In this document: piece after piece, positions 9,029-18,110 of the stretch
How the letters are laid out: the number at the start of each line of letters is the position of its first letter
Position numbering within the stretch: the first letter of the stretch is position 1
Assembly (NCBI GenBank): GCA_963809385.1
Contig: CAWEJL010000008.1
Location: forward strand, 37,636 to 101,635
DNA: 64,000 nt
From: JAKAIY01 sp963809385
GTDB taxonomy: Bacteria > Chloroflexota > Ktedonobacteria > Ktedonobacterales > JADMIN01
Reading direction: 5' to 3'
Program-made: the position numbers and the translations under genes
Notes under the pieces: model-generated
The model's database searches: none
What the model saw: only the letters and a program-made list of their open reading frames with translations
Told to the model about the DNA's origin: nothing

Positions 9029-9994
9029 TCAGACCTTGTCAGGTACTTGCTGGCCAAGAAGCCCGGAGGGCCTTAAGACCAGAATCAGCACCAGAATACC
9101 AAACACGACTGCCAGCGACCAGCTTGACCCATTGGGAAGGTACTGGATGGCCAGCGCCTGGATCACACCGATCAGGAAGCCGCCCAAGACGGCGCCGTAG
9201 ATGTTGCCAATGCCGCCGAGCACGGCGGCAGTGAAGGCGATCAGCCCCAGCTGGAAGCCAGTCAGGAACCACACCTGTCCGACATACAGGTTATAGAACA
9301 CGCCAGCCGCGCCCGCCAGGGCGCCGCCGATTACGAAGGTTAGGCTGATCGTGCGGTTGATATTGACGCCCATCAGCGCCGCCGCCTCGGGGTCCTGCGC
9401 GGTCGCGCGCATCGCGCGGCCCATCTTCGTCATGCGGATGAACCGGTCGAGGCCGATCATCAGTCCAACGGCGAGGGCGATAATAAAGAGATCGAGTACA
9501 GCAAATTTTGTCGAGCCAATCGAAAAAGCGGTTTCGGGAAAGATTGTCGGGAAAGCGACAGAGCCACTTCCGCGCCAGATTTGCGCGACCGTCTCCAGGA
9601 TGAAGGACGCGCCGACCGCCGCGATCAGCGGAGCCAGCCGCGGCGCCTTGCGCAGGCGGCGGTACGCGAAGCGTTCGAGGGTAAAATTAAGCGTCGCGGA
9701 GACCAGCATGCCCACCACCATCAGCAGGAGGAGCAGTCCGATCAGAGAGAAGATATTGGATGGTGGGGCTGAGATGTTGAGCGCATTCACCACGACGAGC
9801 GTCATGACGGTCGCCCACATGAAGATATCGCCGTGGGCGAAGTTGATCAGCTCGATGATGCCGTACACCAGGGTATACCCCAGCGCCACCAGCGCGTACA
9901 TCGCCCCAAGCGTCACACCAATTTCAATCTGCTGGAAAAAGATTCCCAGTCCGCTGTTTGGCGCCGCGCTCAGGACAGTGGCGAGCGTCAGCAT
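9029..9994 (-). CDS. livH: branched-chain amino-acid ABC transporter, permease LivH
   Basis: The permease has 321 residues from ATG 9994, chosen because AAGGAG lies 9 nt upstream; the in-frame GTG at 10003 abuts that site. Family features are MYALVALGYTLVYGIIELINFAHGD, the RAMRATAQDPEAAALMGVN cytoplasmic loop and FTAAVLGGIGNIYGAVLGG. About eight membrane segments are visible. It is the first membrane gene of the livHMGF block, which reads in the order livH, livM, livG, livF. Confidence 0.92.
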   Translation of the reverse strand: MLTLATVLSAAPNSGLGIFFQQIEIGVTLGAMYALVALGYTLVYGIIELINFAHGDIFMWATVMTLVVVNALNISAPPSNIFSLIGLLLLLMVVGMLVSATLNFTLERFAYRRLRKAPRLAPLIAAVGASFILETVAQIWRGSGSVAFPTIFPETAFSIGSTKFAVLDLFIIALAVGLMIGLDRFIRMTKMGRAMRATAQDPEAAALMGVNINRTISLTFVIGGALAGAAGVFYNLYVGQVWFLTGFQLGLIAFTAAVLGGIGNIYGAVLGGFLIGVIQALAIQYLPNGSSWSLAVVFGILVLILVLRPSGLLGQQVPDKV

Positions 9995-10099
9995 GCGCGT
10001 CACTCCTTACCAGGGTGATGCCGGTCGAAGGTCGTCAGGAACGTCATTTGGGAAAGCCTAGCCGGTTCACGTGACAGGGTGCGTTGTGAGAGACATTGT

Positions 10100-10141
10100 A
10101 ACGCACAGAGCAGGCTCCATGTGAAGCCTGCTCCGTGCGTT
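10100..10141. terminator. hairpin between binding-protein gene and livH
   Basis: Arms AACGCACAGAGCAGGCT and AGCCTGCTCCGTGCGTT pair with one mismatch around an 8-nt loop. The hairpin lies about 50 bp downstream of the substrate-binding protein stop and about 105 bp upstream of livH. No strong T-run follows on the minus strand, so it may stabilise the 3' end of the binding-protein mRNA or act as a partial terminator, giving more binding protein than permease. Confidence 0.7.
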
Positions 10142-10193
10142 ATTGGATCACCGCTTCTGGTGGAGCGAGCCCATCGGATGCGGCATCCGGGAT

Positions 10194-11468
10194 TTAGGCT
10201 GTGACCGACTTGTCATAGGCCCACGACGAGGAGCCGGGGGCAATGGCGTAGATGCTGAAGACCTTATCACCAGCGTTGTCGCCGTTGGCATCGAAGCTGA
10301 TGTTGCCGATGATGGTCGGGAAGCTATTGCCAGCGATGTAGTCGCGGATAGCGGCGCGGGTTGGCGCCTTGCCGGACTGGATGATCGCCTTGATGGCATT
10401 GATCTCGATCGTCGCGCAGGCGTACGCCGCGGCGCTGTATGGCAGCAGGGCAGCGTCCTGTTTGCCGGCGACGAACGTGTTGTACGCGCTCTTGAAGGAG
10501 GCCGCGTCAGCCGACGTCAGCGAGGCCGGGTCCGGAGCCGCAACCGTGCCGTAGGTGTTGGCGGCGGCGGCGGCGCCAGCCGTGGTGATCCACGCCGGGT
10601 CGTCCGCGATGCCGTCACCGCCGACCATCGCCTTGGTGTAGCCAGCCGCGACGAGCGCCTTCTTCAGCGCGCCGCCGCCCTGGCTGGTGACGCCGCCGTA
10701 GAAGACGACATCCGGATTCGCGCTGGCGATTGTCGCCGCCAGCGAGTTCAGGCTGCTGACTTCCGAGGCCGTGATCGAGTGGCTGCTAACGACCGTGCCG
10801 CCATTCGCGGTGAAGTTCTGCTTGAAGAAGTCCGCCAGGCCAGCGCCATAGACGCTGCTGTCATCGACAACGTAGGCGGTCTTGGCGCTGATCGGCGCCG
10901 CGGCGGCGATCTGCGCGTCAACCTTGCCCTGCACGTCGTCGGTCGCCGGGACGCGGAAGTAGTATTCCTTCGTGCCCGCCGGGTGCAGCTGAGCGAAGTT
11001 GATGCCGCGGGCGGCGGCGTACTGCTCTTTGGTCAGGCCGGGGTTCGTGTTCGCGGGGGACATGATGACCAGGCCGCCGGTATTGGCGACCGGGATCTCA
11101 GCGACCGCGACACCGGAGTTGAACGGGCCGACAACCGCCATCACCTGCGGGTCCGCCAGCAGCGCGCGGATGTTGGCCGCGCCGATCGAGGCGTCCGCGC
11201 CGCTCGTGCCCTCGTCGTTCTTGTGAACGATCTGGAGCGTGTACCCGTTGCCGAGGTTCGCGTTCTGCTGCGCCGCCAGGTCCGCGCCATACTGCGTCGG
11301 CAGGCCTTGCGCCGCGTCTGTGCCGGAAACGGGAAGGTCGGTGGCGATCTTGATGACACCGCCAGAAGTGGTGCCGCTTGTACCACAGGCGGCCAGGCTC
11401 AGGGACAGCACAAACAGCGCCGCCAGTGAACCGCGCGAGATTGCGCTCAGGGAACCGTGTTGACGCAT
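10194..11468 (-). CDS. branched-chain amino-acid ABC transporter, substrate-binding lipoprotein
   Basis: This protein of about 424 residues is a periplasmic-binding-protein type 1 (Leu/Ile/Val, HAAT) family member. The start is ATG 11468 with GGAGG 10 nt upstream. A signal peptide ends in the lipobox LSLAAC, so the mature protein is a lipoprotein. Family features include IKIATDLPVSGTDAAQG near the N-terminus, VVGPFNSGVAVAEIPVAN, VVDDSSVYGAGLADFFKQNF and DVVFYGGVTSQGGG. It feeds LivHMGF, encoded directly downstream on the same strand. Confidence 0.93.
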   Translation of the reverse strand: MRQHGSLSAISRGSLAALFVLSLSLAACGTSGTTSGGVIKIATDLPVSGTDAAQGLPTQYGADLAAQQNANLGNGYTLQIVHKNDEGTSGADASIGAANIRALLADPQVMAVVGPFNSGVAVAEIPVANTGGLVIMSPANTNPGLTKEQYAAARGINFAQLHPAGTKEYYFRVPATDDVQGKVDAQIAAAAPISAKTAYVVDDSSVYGAGLADFFKQNFTANGGTVVSSHSITASEVSSLNSLAATIASANPDVVFYGGVTSQGGGALKKALVAAGYTKAMVGGDGIADDPAWITTAGAAAAANTYGTVAAPDPASLTSADAASFKSAYNTFVAGKQDAALLPYSAAAYACATIEINAIKAIIQSGKAPTRAAIRDYIAGNSFPTIIGNISFDANGDNAGDKVFSIYAIAPGSSSWAYDKSVTA

Positions 11469-11847
11469 CGGCGCCATTCCTCCAAAAGAACAGGGACTAC
11501 ACATCACGTAGCTGAGTCGTGGTCGAATCAGCGCAGAGGTCGTTCTCAACTCCAGTGAGTTGACGAGCCTACAGGTCTACGCTTGATACCACTGCCCCAG
11601 GTCCACGCTATCAGCGCCGCGAAACCGCATAGACTCCGGCATATGCGCTGACTTACAACGATATACGTCGAGCGTTGTGTAAATCTCACACAAGACTTGC
11701 GTCTTGGATGATTACACGAATCGCATATCTGTACATATGCGTGTCATAATTTGTCTGTTGGCTGATGAAAACTTGGGAAAAGCCCCATGGCATTGAGCCG
11801 AAACAGGGCTTTCCGTAAGCGTAGCTGTCAAGCTGTCGCGTCCAGCG
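11469..11847. other. intergenic region upstream of the liv binding-protein gene
   Basis: This stretch of about 380 bp has no convincing gene. It holds a terminator-like hairpin at 11776-11814 and a comparatively AT-rich stretch around 11640-11770 (for example ATATACGTCGAG and TCTGTACATATG), which is the likely promoter region for the leftward liv operon. Confidence 0.5.
11776..11814 (-). terminator. terminator of the 97-residue protein gene
   Basis: On the minus strand GGAAAGCCC and GGGCTTTTCCC form a stem with a T-rich 3' side, 34 bp beyond the stop of the gene ending at 11848. This is typical of an intrinsic terminator. Confidence 0.65.
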
Positions 11848-12141
11848 CTACTTCTGGCCGAGATGCCTGTCCAGCTCGTAGACCGCGAAGCCAGCCAGCG
11901 CGGCGGTCATCACCGGATGCGCCATGACCGCGCCGAAGACGTTGGGCAGGTGCTTTGCGGTGTGGTCGTGCATCTCCGCAAGCTGTTCGGGCGTCACCGT
12001 GTTGACATCAACGTGAGCATACTTCTCGTAGGCTTCGTGGTTCGCCTGTTTCATCTGCTCCAGGAAGTGCGTCGCCATGTCGGTGCGCTGCGCCTGGCTG
12101 AGCTGTCCGTACGCCTCAACCGGTGTCTGTTGATCGGCCAT
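11848..12141 (-). CDS. small hydrophilic protein, unknown function
   Basis: This protein has about 97 residues from MADQQTPVEAYG. The frame opens 13 codons earlier at 12180, but AGGAG stands about 12 nt before the ATG at 12141. The first 65 residues are charged and probably helical, rich in Gln, His and Glu (LSQAQRTDMATHFLEQMKQAN). The last 30 contain one possible membrane helix (FGAVMAHPVMTAALAGFAVYELD). No family was recognised. It stands alone between the MFS gene and the liv operon and has its own terminator. Confidence 0.55.
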   Translation of the reverse strand: MADQQTPVEAYGQLSQAQRTDMATHFLEQMKQANHEAYEKYAHVDVNTVTPEQLAEMHDHTAKHLPNVFGAVMAHPVMTAALAGFAVYELDRHLGQK

Positions 12142-12283
12142 ACTGAAGGTGGTCTCCTCTCGCATAGACATCTGTCTCACAGGCTACTTTCGCCGTAGCC
12201 GCCACGCAGTATAACACCGCCGCCAATCTCCTGTGAGAGCCGCGTGTACGCTATCGTGCTGATCGCGCGCTTGCTGGTCGCAC

Positions 12284-13624
12284 TTATTGCTCCGGCGCTG
12301 TGCGCAGGTTGCGGGCGTAGATCGGGGCGCCCGCGATGGCGATGATGACTCCCACCACCAGCGCCGGCACGCCGACGATCAGCAGCGCGGGGCCAGCGCG
12401 CTCATGCAGCGTGGTGGCCAGTGATCCCACGACGGTGGGCGACCAGACATCGCCCAGCATGTGCGAGAGCAGCAGTGTCACCGCGACCGCTGTCGCGCGT
12501 AGGCCCGGCGGCGCGACATCCTGCGGGACGGCGGTGAGCGGGCCGGTGGGCAGGTTGAGCGCTAGCACCGCCAGCGTACCCGCGAGGACGAAGACGGAGA
12601 GCTGGGTGGTGAGGAGCATAGCGACGTAGCAGGGCAGCGCGACCAGGAACCCGACCCCCGCCGCTAGCACACGCCCGCCAGGATTCCAGCGCGTCAGCAG
12701 GTCCGATAGCGGGCCGCCGAGCAGCGCGCCAGCGACACCGCCCACGACGATGATGATCCCGGTCAGGAAGGAGGCGTGCGCCGCGCCCAGGTGGAACGGC
12801 CCGTGGCTCGACCGGATGTAGATCGGCAGGAAGGTGATGGCCGGCGTGGAGACGACGAAGATAATCGCCTGGAGTGCGATGGCCACCCAGAGTGTCGGTA
12901 TGCTCAACACCGCGGAGAACTGCTGGGTGAGGGTTTGTGGCGGCTGGGCCACGGGCGCGGGGCTGGCGTCGCCATCAGCGCCGTCCGGCGCCGGGGAGAC
13001 GCGAGCGGCGGGTGGGTCGACGACGAACCACATCAGCGCGGCCAGCGCCAGCCCCGGCGCCGCCGAGATGAGGAAGGCCATGCGCCAGGCGATGCTCGCG
13101 GGAAGCAGCGCGAAGAGCACGCCGGAAAGCACGAACGCCAGCAGAATGCCGACGAGCTGGCCGGTTTGCCAGCGCCCCATGACGCGCGCCCGCGCCGCGC
13201 GGGGATAGTAGGCGCTGAGGAGCGCGGTTCCGGCGGGATAGTAGCTGGCCTCACCGACTCCTACGAGCGCACGGGTGATGACAAGCGAGCCGAAGCCACG
13301 CGCCACCGCTGTCAGCCCGCTGAAGAGGCTCCAGATGCCCACGCCCAGCGCCACCACCCGCGCCCGCGCGCCCGTCCGGTCGGCCAGCGCGCCCAACGGA
13401 AGCGCTGAGAGTGTGTAGATGAGCAGAAACGCGCTGCTCAGGAAGCCAATCGCGCGGTCGGTCAGGTGAAATTCGGTTTTGAGCGTCGGCCCCACCGCGA
13501 CCGTAATCAGCCGGTCGAGGTAGTTGAAGAGGTTGATGGCGAACATCAGCCAGAACACCCACAGTGGCCGCGAGATGACGAACGCGCGCCGGGATGGCCC
13601 GTGCGCGGAACCATCGTTCGTCAT
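12284..13624 (-). CDS. MFS transporter, Spinster-like
   Basis: This transporter has 446 residues from MTNDGSAHGPSRR. The reading frame stays open further upstream into prmC, but that part is low-complexity shadow sequence. Features are NLFNYLDRLITVAVGPTLK (motif near TM1), GALADRTGARARV (loop 2-3 motif) and RALVGVGEASYYPAGTALLSAYYPRAARARVMG, which resembles Spinster and hexuronate-type MFS proteins. About 12 membrane segments are seen with a central Pro/Ala-rich loop. The substrate is unknown. Confidence 0.88.
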   Translation of the reverse strand: MTNDGSAHGPSRRAFVISRPLWVFWLMFAINLFNYLDRLITVAVGPTLKTEFHLTDRAIGFLSSAFLLIYTLSALPLGALADRTGARARVVALGVGIWSLFSGLTAVARGFGSLVITRALVGVGEASYYPAGTALLSAYYPRAARARVMGRWQTGQLVGILLAFVLSGVLFALLPASIAWRMAFLISAAPGLALAALMWFVVDPPAARVSPAPDGADGDASPAPVAQPPQTLTQQFSAVLSIPTLWVAIALQAIIFVVSTPAITFLPIYIRSSHGPFHLGAAHASFLTGIIIVVGGVAGALLGGPLSDLLTRWNPGGRVLAAGVGFLVALPCYVAMLLTTQLSVFVLAGTLAVLALNLPTGPLTAVPQDVAPPGLRATAVAVTLLLSHMLGDVWSPTVVGSLATTLHERAGPALLIVGVPALVVGVIIAIAGAPIYARNLRTAPEQ

Positions 13625-13802
13625 CCCGCTCACGCCAGTCTGATTCTCTGGCCGCGCTCGCGCCATGTCACGCCTTCTTCCCCAGCGCCGCCGCCGCGAC
13701 CGCACATCATCGCCACCCGCTCGTGAGCGCCTCATCCTGTAGTGATACACCATGCGCCTGCCCGCTGGATAGTCCAGGTTCTCGCGTGTGGGAAAGCCGC
13801 CA

Positions 13803-14741
13803 TCAGGCGCTGGGCGCGGTGTGGATCTCGATGTAGCGGTCCCAGCCGGCGTAATCCGAGCCGGCACGCAGCGCCGCCGTGGGGAACGCCTCGCGCGCCA
13901 GCGTCTCGACCGCCGCGCGCTGGTCGTAGCCAAACTCCAGGAAGAGCGCGCCGCCGGGCCGCAGCTTCGCTGGCGCCTGCTCCAGCAGCCGCCGGATGTG
14001 GGCCAGGCCGCGCTCCGGGCTGTAGAGCGCGAGATGCGGCTCGTAGCCATGAACCGATGGGGCGACCTCCGTGTCATGCGGCGCGATATAGGGCAGGTTG
14101 GCGAGGATGATGTCTACGGGCTCTGGCAGAGGCGCCAGCAAGTCGCCCTCCAGCGGGATGACGCGCGCGGCGACGCCCAGCGCGGCGGCGTTCTCCGCCG
14201 CCAGCGCCAGCGCGTCGGGCGAGATGTCCACCGCATAAACGCGCGGCAAGCGTGGCTCTAGCGCGGCCAGCGCAACGGCGATGGCGCCGCTGCCGGTCCC
14301 GATGTCGGCGGCGATGGGCGCGGGCCGCGCGGGGTCGTCTAGCCGCTGGCGGACCTCGCGCAGGGTGGCCTCGACCAGCAACTCCGTCTCAGGGCGGGGG
14401 ATCAGCGCGCGGCGGTCCACGTGAAACATCAGCCCCATGAACTCGCGCTGCCCGGTCAGGTAGGCGACCGGCTCCAGCGCCGCGCGCCGCGCGACCAGCC
14501 CGGCGTACTCCGCCGCCTGGTCGGGGGTGAGCGCGCGCTCCGGGTAGGCGAGCAGCGTCGCGCGGGTCGCCCCGGTGACATGCGCCAGCAGGACTTGCGC
14601 GTCCATCATGGGCGACTCCGAGCCAGCCGAGCGCAGCCAGTCCGCCGCCAGCCGCAGCGCCTCGCCCAGCGCGCGCGCCGCCGCCAGCCGCGCCTGATGG
14701 GCGGCTGGGGCGCCATGGGAAGATGGTGGCTCATTGCTCAT
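13803..14741 (-). CDS. prmC: peptide chain release factor N5-glutamine methyltransferase
   Basis: PrmC/HemK methylates the Gln of the GGQ motif in RF1/RF2 using SAM. The N-terminal helical domain is followed by RREFMGLMFHVDRRALIPRPETELLVE, the SAM site IAADIGTGSGAIAVALA and motif IV DIILANLPYIAP. Motif IV reads NLPY, not the usual NPPY. The tail GGALFLEFGYDQ is typical. The open frame starts at GTG 14750; ATG 14741 is preferred. It sits 33 bp after the DUF4012 frame end. Confidence 0.9.
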   Translation of the reverse strand: MSNEPPSSHGAPAAHQARLAAARALGEALRLAADWLRSAGSESPMMDAQVLLAHVTGATRATLLAYPERALTPDQAAEYAGLVARRAALEPVAYLTGQREFMGLMFHVDRRALIPRPETELLVEATLREVRQRLDDPARPAPIAADIGTGSGAIAVALAALEPRLPRVYAVDISPDALALAAENAAALGVAARVIPLEGDLLAPLPEPVDIILANLPYIAPHDTEVAPSVHGYEPHLALYSPERGLAHIRRLLEQAPAKLRPGGALFLEFGYDQRAAVETLAREAFPTAALRAGSDYAGWDRYIEIHTAPSA

Positions 14742-14774
14742 GGGCGTCACGCGCGCTGATGGCGTAGCGCGCCA

Positions 14775-15100
14775 TCAGAAGGAGTAGCTGACAAGCTGGT
14801 TTTGCGCCAGCGTGTTGTTGAAGACCTTGGTGGCATGCGCCGTCAGGCCGTTGAACGTTCCCAGATCGTTGATGATCTGCGGGCCTTGGAGCGAGCCGCG
14901 TGTGACGTAGACGGTCAGGTGTGTCGCACTGCCAGCCTGCTTCTCCACCAGCTCGGTGTACGTCCCGTGGCCGTTGGCGCCAACCGTATAGGCGTTCGGC
15001 GTGTACCACGAGATAAAGATCGTCTGGGTGTGCGGCTGCGGATGATACTGGCAATCATATGACTCGGTGGTGAAGTCATATGCGTTGATGTTGTCTTGCG
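14775..15100 (-). other. C-terminal continuation of the DUF4012 protein, out of frame
   Basis: Read in the next minus-strand frame, this stretch translates without a stop as ...NAYDFTTESYDCQYHP, then TIFISWYTPNAYTVGANGHG, and ends ...LAQNQLVSYSF with TGA at 14775-14777. It is the natural C-terminal domain of the upstream DUF4012 protein. One base lost or gained near 15095 cuts the upstream frame short at 15076. Confidence 0.75.
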
Positions 15101-17850
15101 GAGATCGGGCCGCACATCACCATCAGCGCGCCCATCACCATCGTGCGACCCGCCACGTCGCTGGCGGTCGTGGTCGTAAAGATGCCGTGGGCAGACGAGC
15201 AATCGGTGATAATCGACGAGTATCCTGAACCGCAGCCTCCAGGTGAGAAAATCGACGGATTAAACCCCGACCAGCCCACAATCGTCGCGTCACCGGGCAT
15301 GTAGGTGCGCTGGATGTCGCTGTAGTCGTAGAAGCTTGACCCAGGATTGAAGATGTCGCCCTTCTTGTCGTAGGTCACGGAAATCGCCAGACGGTGGAAG
15401 GCGCCACCGTTGGGCAGCAGCGTCACATAGTCGGTCTGCTGCTCGGTGACGAAGAGGTTGGCTTTGTTGCCACCATCGTTGGTATCCACCACGAAATAGC
15501 CGTCACCCTGTCCGGTGGCGACCGTCGAGGCGAGGCCCAGCTGGCGCAGCACCAGCTCAGCGCGCGGGTCGGCGAGATAGACTTGCAGGTCTTTCGATTG
15601 GATGGACTCAGCGGCGATCTGGAAAATAACCTTCAGCCCAGAGCCATGCAGCGCTTTGAGGCGGTCGAGCAGGGCCTTGGAGAGATCATGCGTGAACTGC
15701 TTGCGGTCCTGGCCATTGGCGGTGGGAACATGGAGCTGGAAGTAGTGAATCTGCTGTTCCAGGTTTTGCGGCGTGACGATCGTATGATAGTCCGGCATGG
15801 GCAGGTTGCCCGTTACCTCCAGAATCTTCTGGATGAGTCCCGGCGTGAACGCTACCACACCCTGGATGGGCGCGCCATTCGGCGTCCCGCCGCCCGCCTC
15901 GACGATCTGCATCGCCAGGCGCGCGTTGGTTGGGAAGTCTGGCGAGAGGTTTGAATCGCGCAGTCCCCAGCCAAATTGCTGGATGCAGCGGTACGGCCAC
16001 CACCAGTAGAGGTTGGTCGGCAGTGTTACCTGATGACTGCAGCCATACGGCAGCGGATTCTGCGCGGCGTTCTTGGTGTAGACCTGATCGAGGGAATAGG
16101 TGTCGGACAGGCCGAAGGGATGGGTCTTCGACTGTTTGCCGCCATCCAGCTCCAGCAGACCGTAGTTCCCCTGAAAGCCGCCGCCGGGCCGCAACTCCGA
16201 GCTGTCCATGGCGATCGCGAGGAAGTACGCTGGCTGTCCGACACCCAGCAATGCGGGCGCGGCGTCAATCAGGTCTTTTACCTCGCCGAAGACCTTGACC
16301 ACCAGCGGGAGCTGCGCCAGATACGCGCCATACTTCGATCCCGGCTTGAGTTGCGCTGGCAGCGCCTGTGGGTCGAGCTGCTGATAGGCGGCGATAGCGT
16401 CCAGCGAGCGCGCGTAGGCGTCTGAGAGCAGCACGCGCGCCTGCTGGAGGTCGGCGGGCTGGATGCCCGGCGTCGTGCTATCAGCGGAGAGCGCGCCGCC
16501 TTCGAGCGGCGTTACGAGCGTCTGCGCAATCTGGAGGCTCTCGCTTGCGGCGCCGGTGAGGTCGTAGCCTATCCGCACGAGCAACTGGTAGTTGCGGGCG
16601 GTTTTGCTGACGGCCCCGGCAGGCGCGCCGATCACGGCGACGGCTCCGTTGATCTCGTAGAGGTCGCTCTCGATCGCGGCGATGTCTTGCTGCGCCCGCG
16701 TGATGTTGCTGGCGTTGATGAGGCTGGTCACGCCGCCGGCGGAGAGCGCGCGCAGGTCTTCGGCGCGCCGGGCGAGATCGGTGACATCGTATCCCAGGCG
16801 GATCAGCGGAACGAGCGGCGCGCAGCAGGTCAGCATGAAGCTGAGGAGGAAGAACGCCAGCATCGCGGCGGCGGCGGGGCGGCGGCGTAAGAGCAGCCGG
16901 ATGCGCGCCGCGCGTGTGGTAGGCCGCGAGACCGCACCCAACTGGGCCATGGTGCTCAGGGATTCAGAGATCACATTCGCGTCGAGGGAGCCGCGCAGGT
17001 CGCCGACCAGGTTCCAGTGGGCGTCGTTTGGCGCGGCGGGCTCACCCCATTCGCCTCCGCTTTCCCACCCGTCGCGCGAGTCGCGTGGGTCGCGCTGGGC
17101 GCCGCGCCGCTGATCGCGGCTAGCCGGGACTTCCTCGTAGCCACCGTCATCGGCGTAGGCGCCACGGCCACGCGACCGGCCCGACCCGTGATCGTCCCAT
17201 CCGTTCGGCTCGTCATCCCAGGTAGCGTTGTCCCAGTCTACCTCGCCGCCTTCGTTCCACGCGGCATCCCAGCCCCCGGCGCCGGCGGCGTTCCACTCGG
17301 CGTCATCCCAGCCCCCAGGGTCGGCGGCGTTCCACTCGGCGTCATCCCAGTCATCCACGTCAGCGCCCCGCGCGCCCCGTCCCCCACGCCCACCTGAATA
17401 TCCACCCCGGCCCCCGCGCGCGCCAGCGCCATCTTCGGCATATCCGTCGCGCCGCGCGCCATGAGAACCACGAGCGCGGTCCTCATCATACTCAGGGGCG
17501 TCGGGGTCAGGTGGAAGCTCGAAGGGGACTGCGCCGCGCTGGTCCCAGTCGTCAATCTCATGCGGGGCGAAATCCGTGGCGCGCCAGTCGCCGTGGCGGG
17601 GAGCGCGCTGGAGCGCGCCCTCGGTCATACGGCGCAGATTTTGCCCCAGCTTGCGCGCGCCGTTCGCCAGGCCGCGCCAGCCCGGTTCTTCGCTGGGCGC
17701 GGGCTCCTGCGGGCCTCCGAACCGGCTTAGCAGGCCCCCCGTCGGCGGCGCGGGCTGTTGAGCCGGCTCAGGGCTGTTCGACTCGTCGTAATAGTGACCG
17801 GAGAGCAAGCCCTTACGAGGCTTTGGGGGAGGGGCGCCACGGTTATCCAT
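15076..17850 (-). CDS. DUF4012-family membrane protein with Trp-Asp repeat N-terminus
   Basis: I place the start at ATG 17850 (MDNRGAPPPKPRKG), giving about 924 residues in the open frame and about 1,025 if the frameshift near 15095 is corrected. The first 300 residues are acidic, Gly- and Trp-rich, with GGWDDAEWNA-type repeats. One membrane helix lies near residue 330 (AAAMLAFFLLSFMLTCC). A large extracytoplasmic DUF4012 domain follows, with AIAMDSSELRPGGGFQGNYG and GVVAFTPGLIQKILEVTG. DUF4012 proteins occur in envelopes of Actinobacteria and Chloroflexota, often near polysaccharide genes; activity is unknown. The gene stands alone. Confidence 0.85.
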   Translation of the reverse strand: MDNRGAPPPKPRKGLLSGHYYDESNSPEPAQQPAPPTGGLLSRFGGPQEPAPSEEPGWRGLANGARKLGQNLRRMTEGALQRAPRHGDWRATDFAPHEIDDWDQRGAVPFELPPDPDAPEYDEDRARGSHGARRDGYAEDGAGARGGRGGYSGGRGGRGARGADVDDWDDAEWNAADPGGWDDAEWNAAGAGGWDAAWNEGGEVDWDNATWDDEPNGWDDHGSGRSRGRGAYADDGGYEEVPASRDQRRGAQRDPRDSRDGWESGGEWGEPAAPNDAHWNLVGDLRGSLDANVISESLSTMAQLGAVSRPTTRAARIRLLLRRRPAAAAMLAFFLLSFMLTCCAPLVPLIRLGYDVTDLARRAEDLRALSAGGVTSLINASNITRAQQDIAAIESDLYEINGAVAVIGAPAGAVSKTARNYQLLVRIGYDLTGAASESLQIAQTLVTPLEGGALSADSTTPGIQPADLQQARVLLSDAYARSLDAIAAYQQLDPQALPAQLKPGSKYGAYLAQLPLVVKVFGEVKDLIDAAPALLGVGQPAYFLAIAMDSSELRPGGGFQGNYGLLELDGGKQSKTHPFGLSDTYSLDQVYTKNAAQNPLPYGCSHQVTLPTNLYWWWPYRCIQQFGWGLRDSNLSPDFPTNARLAMQIVEAGGGTPNGAPIQGVVAFTPGLIQKILEVTGNLPMPDYHTIVTPQNLEQQIHYFQLHVPTANGQDRKQFTHDLSKALLDRLKALHGSGLKVIFQIAAESIQSKDLQVYLADPRAELVLRQLGLASTVATGQGDGYFVVDTNDGGNKANLFVTEQQTDYVTLLPNGGAFHRLAISVTYDKKGDIFNPGSSFYDYSDIQRTYMPGDATIVGWSGFNPSIFSPGGCGSGYSSIITDCSSAHGIFTTTTASDVAGRTMVMGALMVMCGPISARQHQRI
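17270..17370. repeat. in-gene tandem repeats encoding Trp-Asp units
   Basis: Units of about 36 bp built on GGCGTTCCACTCGGCGTCAT and CCCAGCCCCC recur two to three times, encoding GGWDDAEWNAA-type units inside the DUF4012 gene. They are imperfect and in frame. Confidence 0.7.
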
Positions 17851-18110
17851 CCTGCTCGTTCTTCCCTCCACGGAAAGGCCAGCGAGAAACCGCTGGCGTG
17901 CGCGCCGATACGTCCGTCCTGGGGGGTCTCGCCACGAAGCGCGCCAATGCGAGACTAGCACCCAAACTGCACAGCCGTCAAGCTTGGTAGGACGCAAGCG
18001 GGGCCGCGCTCAGACGGCCTTAAGGCGCGTTGACGCTGGCCGCGCGCGCTGAAATTTCCCGCGCCGCGAAACAGAGACAGCGACTATGGGGCCAATCTGG
18101 GCGCCAGCGG

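Noticed and set aside
10143..11429. Open frame of 428 codons antisense to the substrate-binding protein gene
   Set aside because: It is the GC-rich mirror of a clear gene, has Arg/Gly/Val-biased low-complexity composition and no family motif.
13625..14077. N-terminal extension of the MFS frame into prmC
   Set aside because: The extension is Arg/Ser/Ala-rich and overlaps the conserved prmC frame; MFS similarity begins at MTNDGSAHG.
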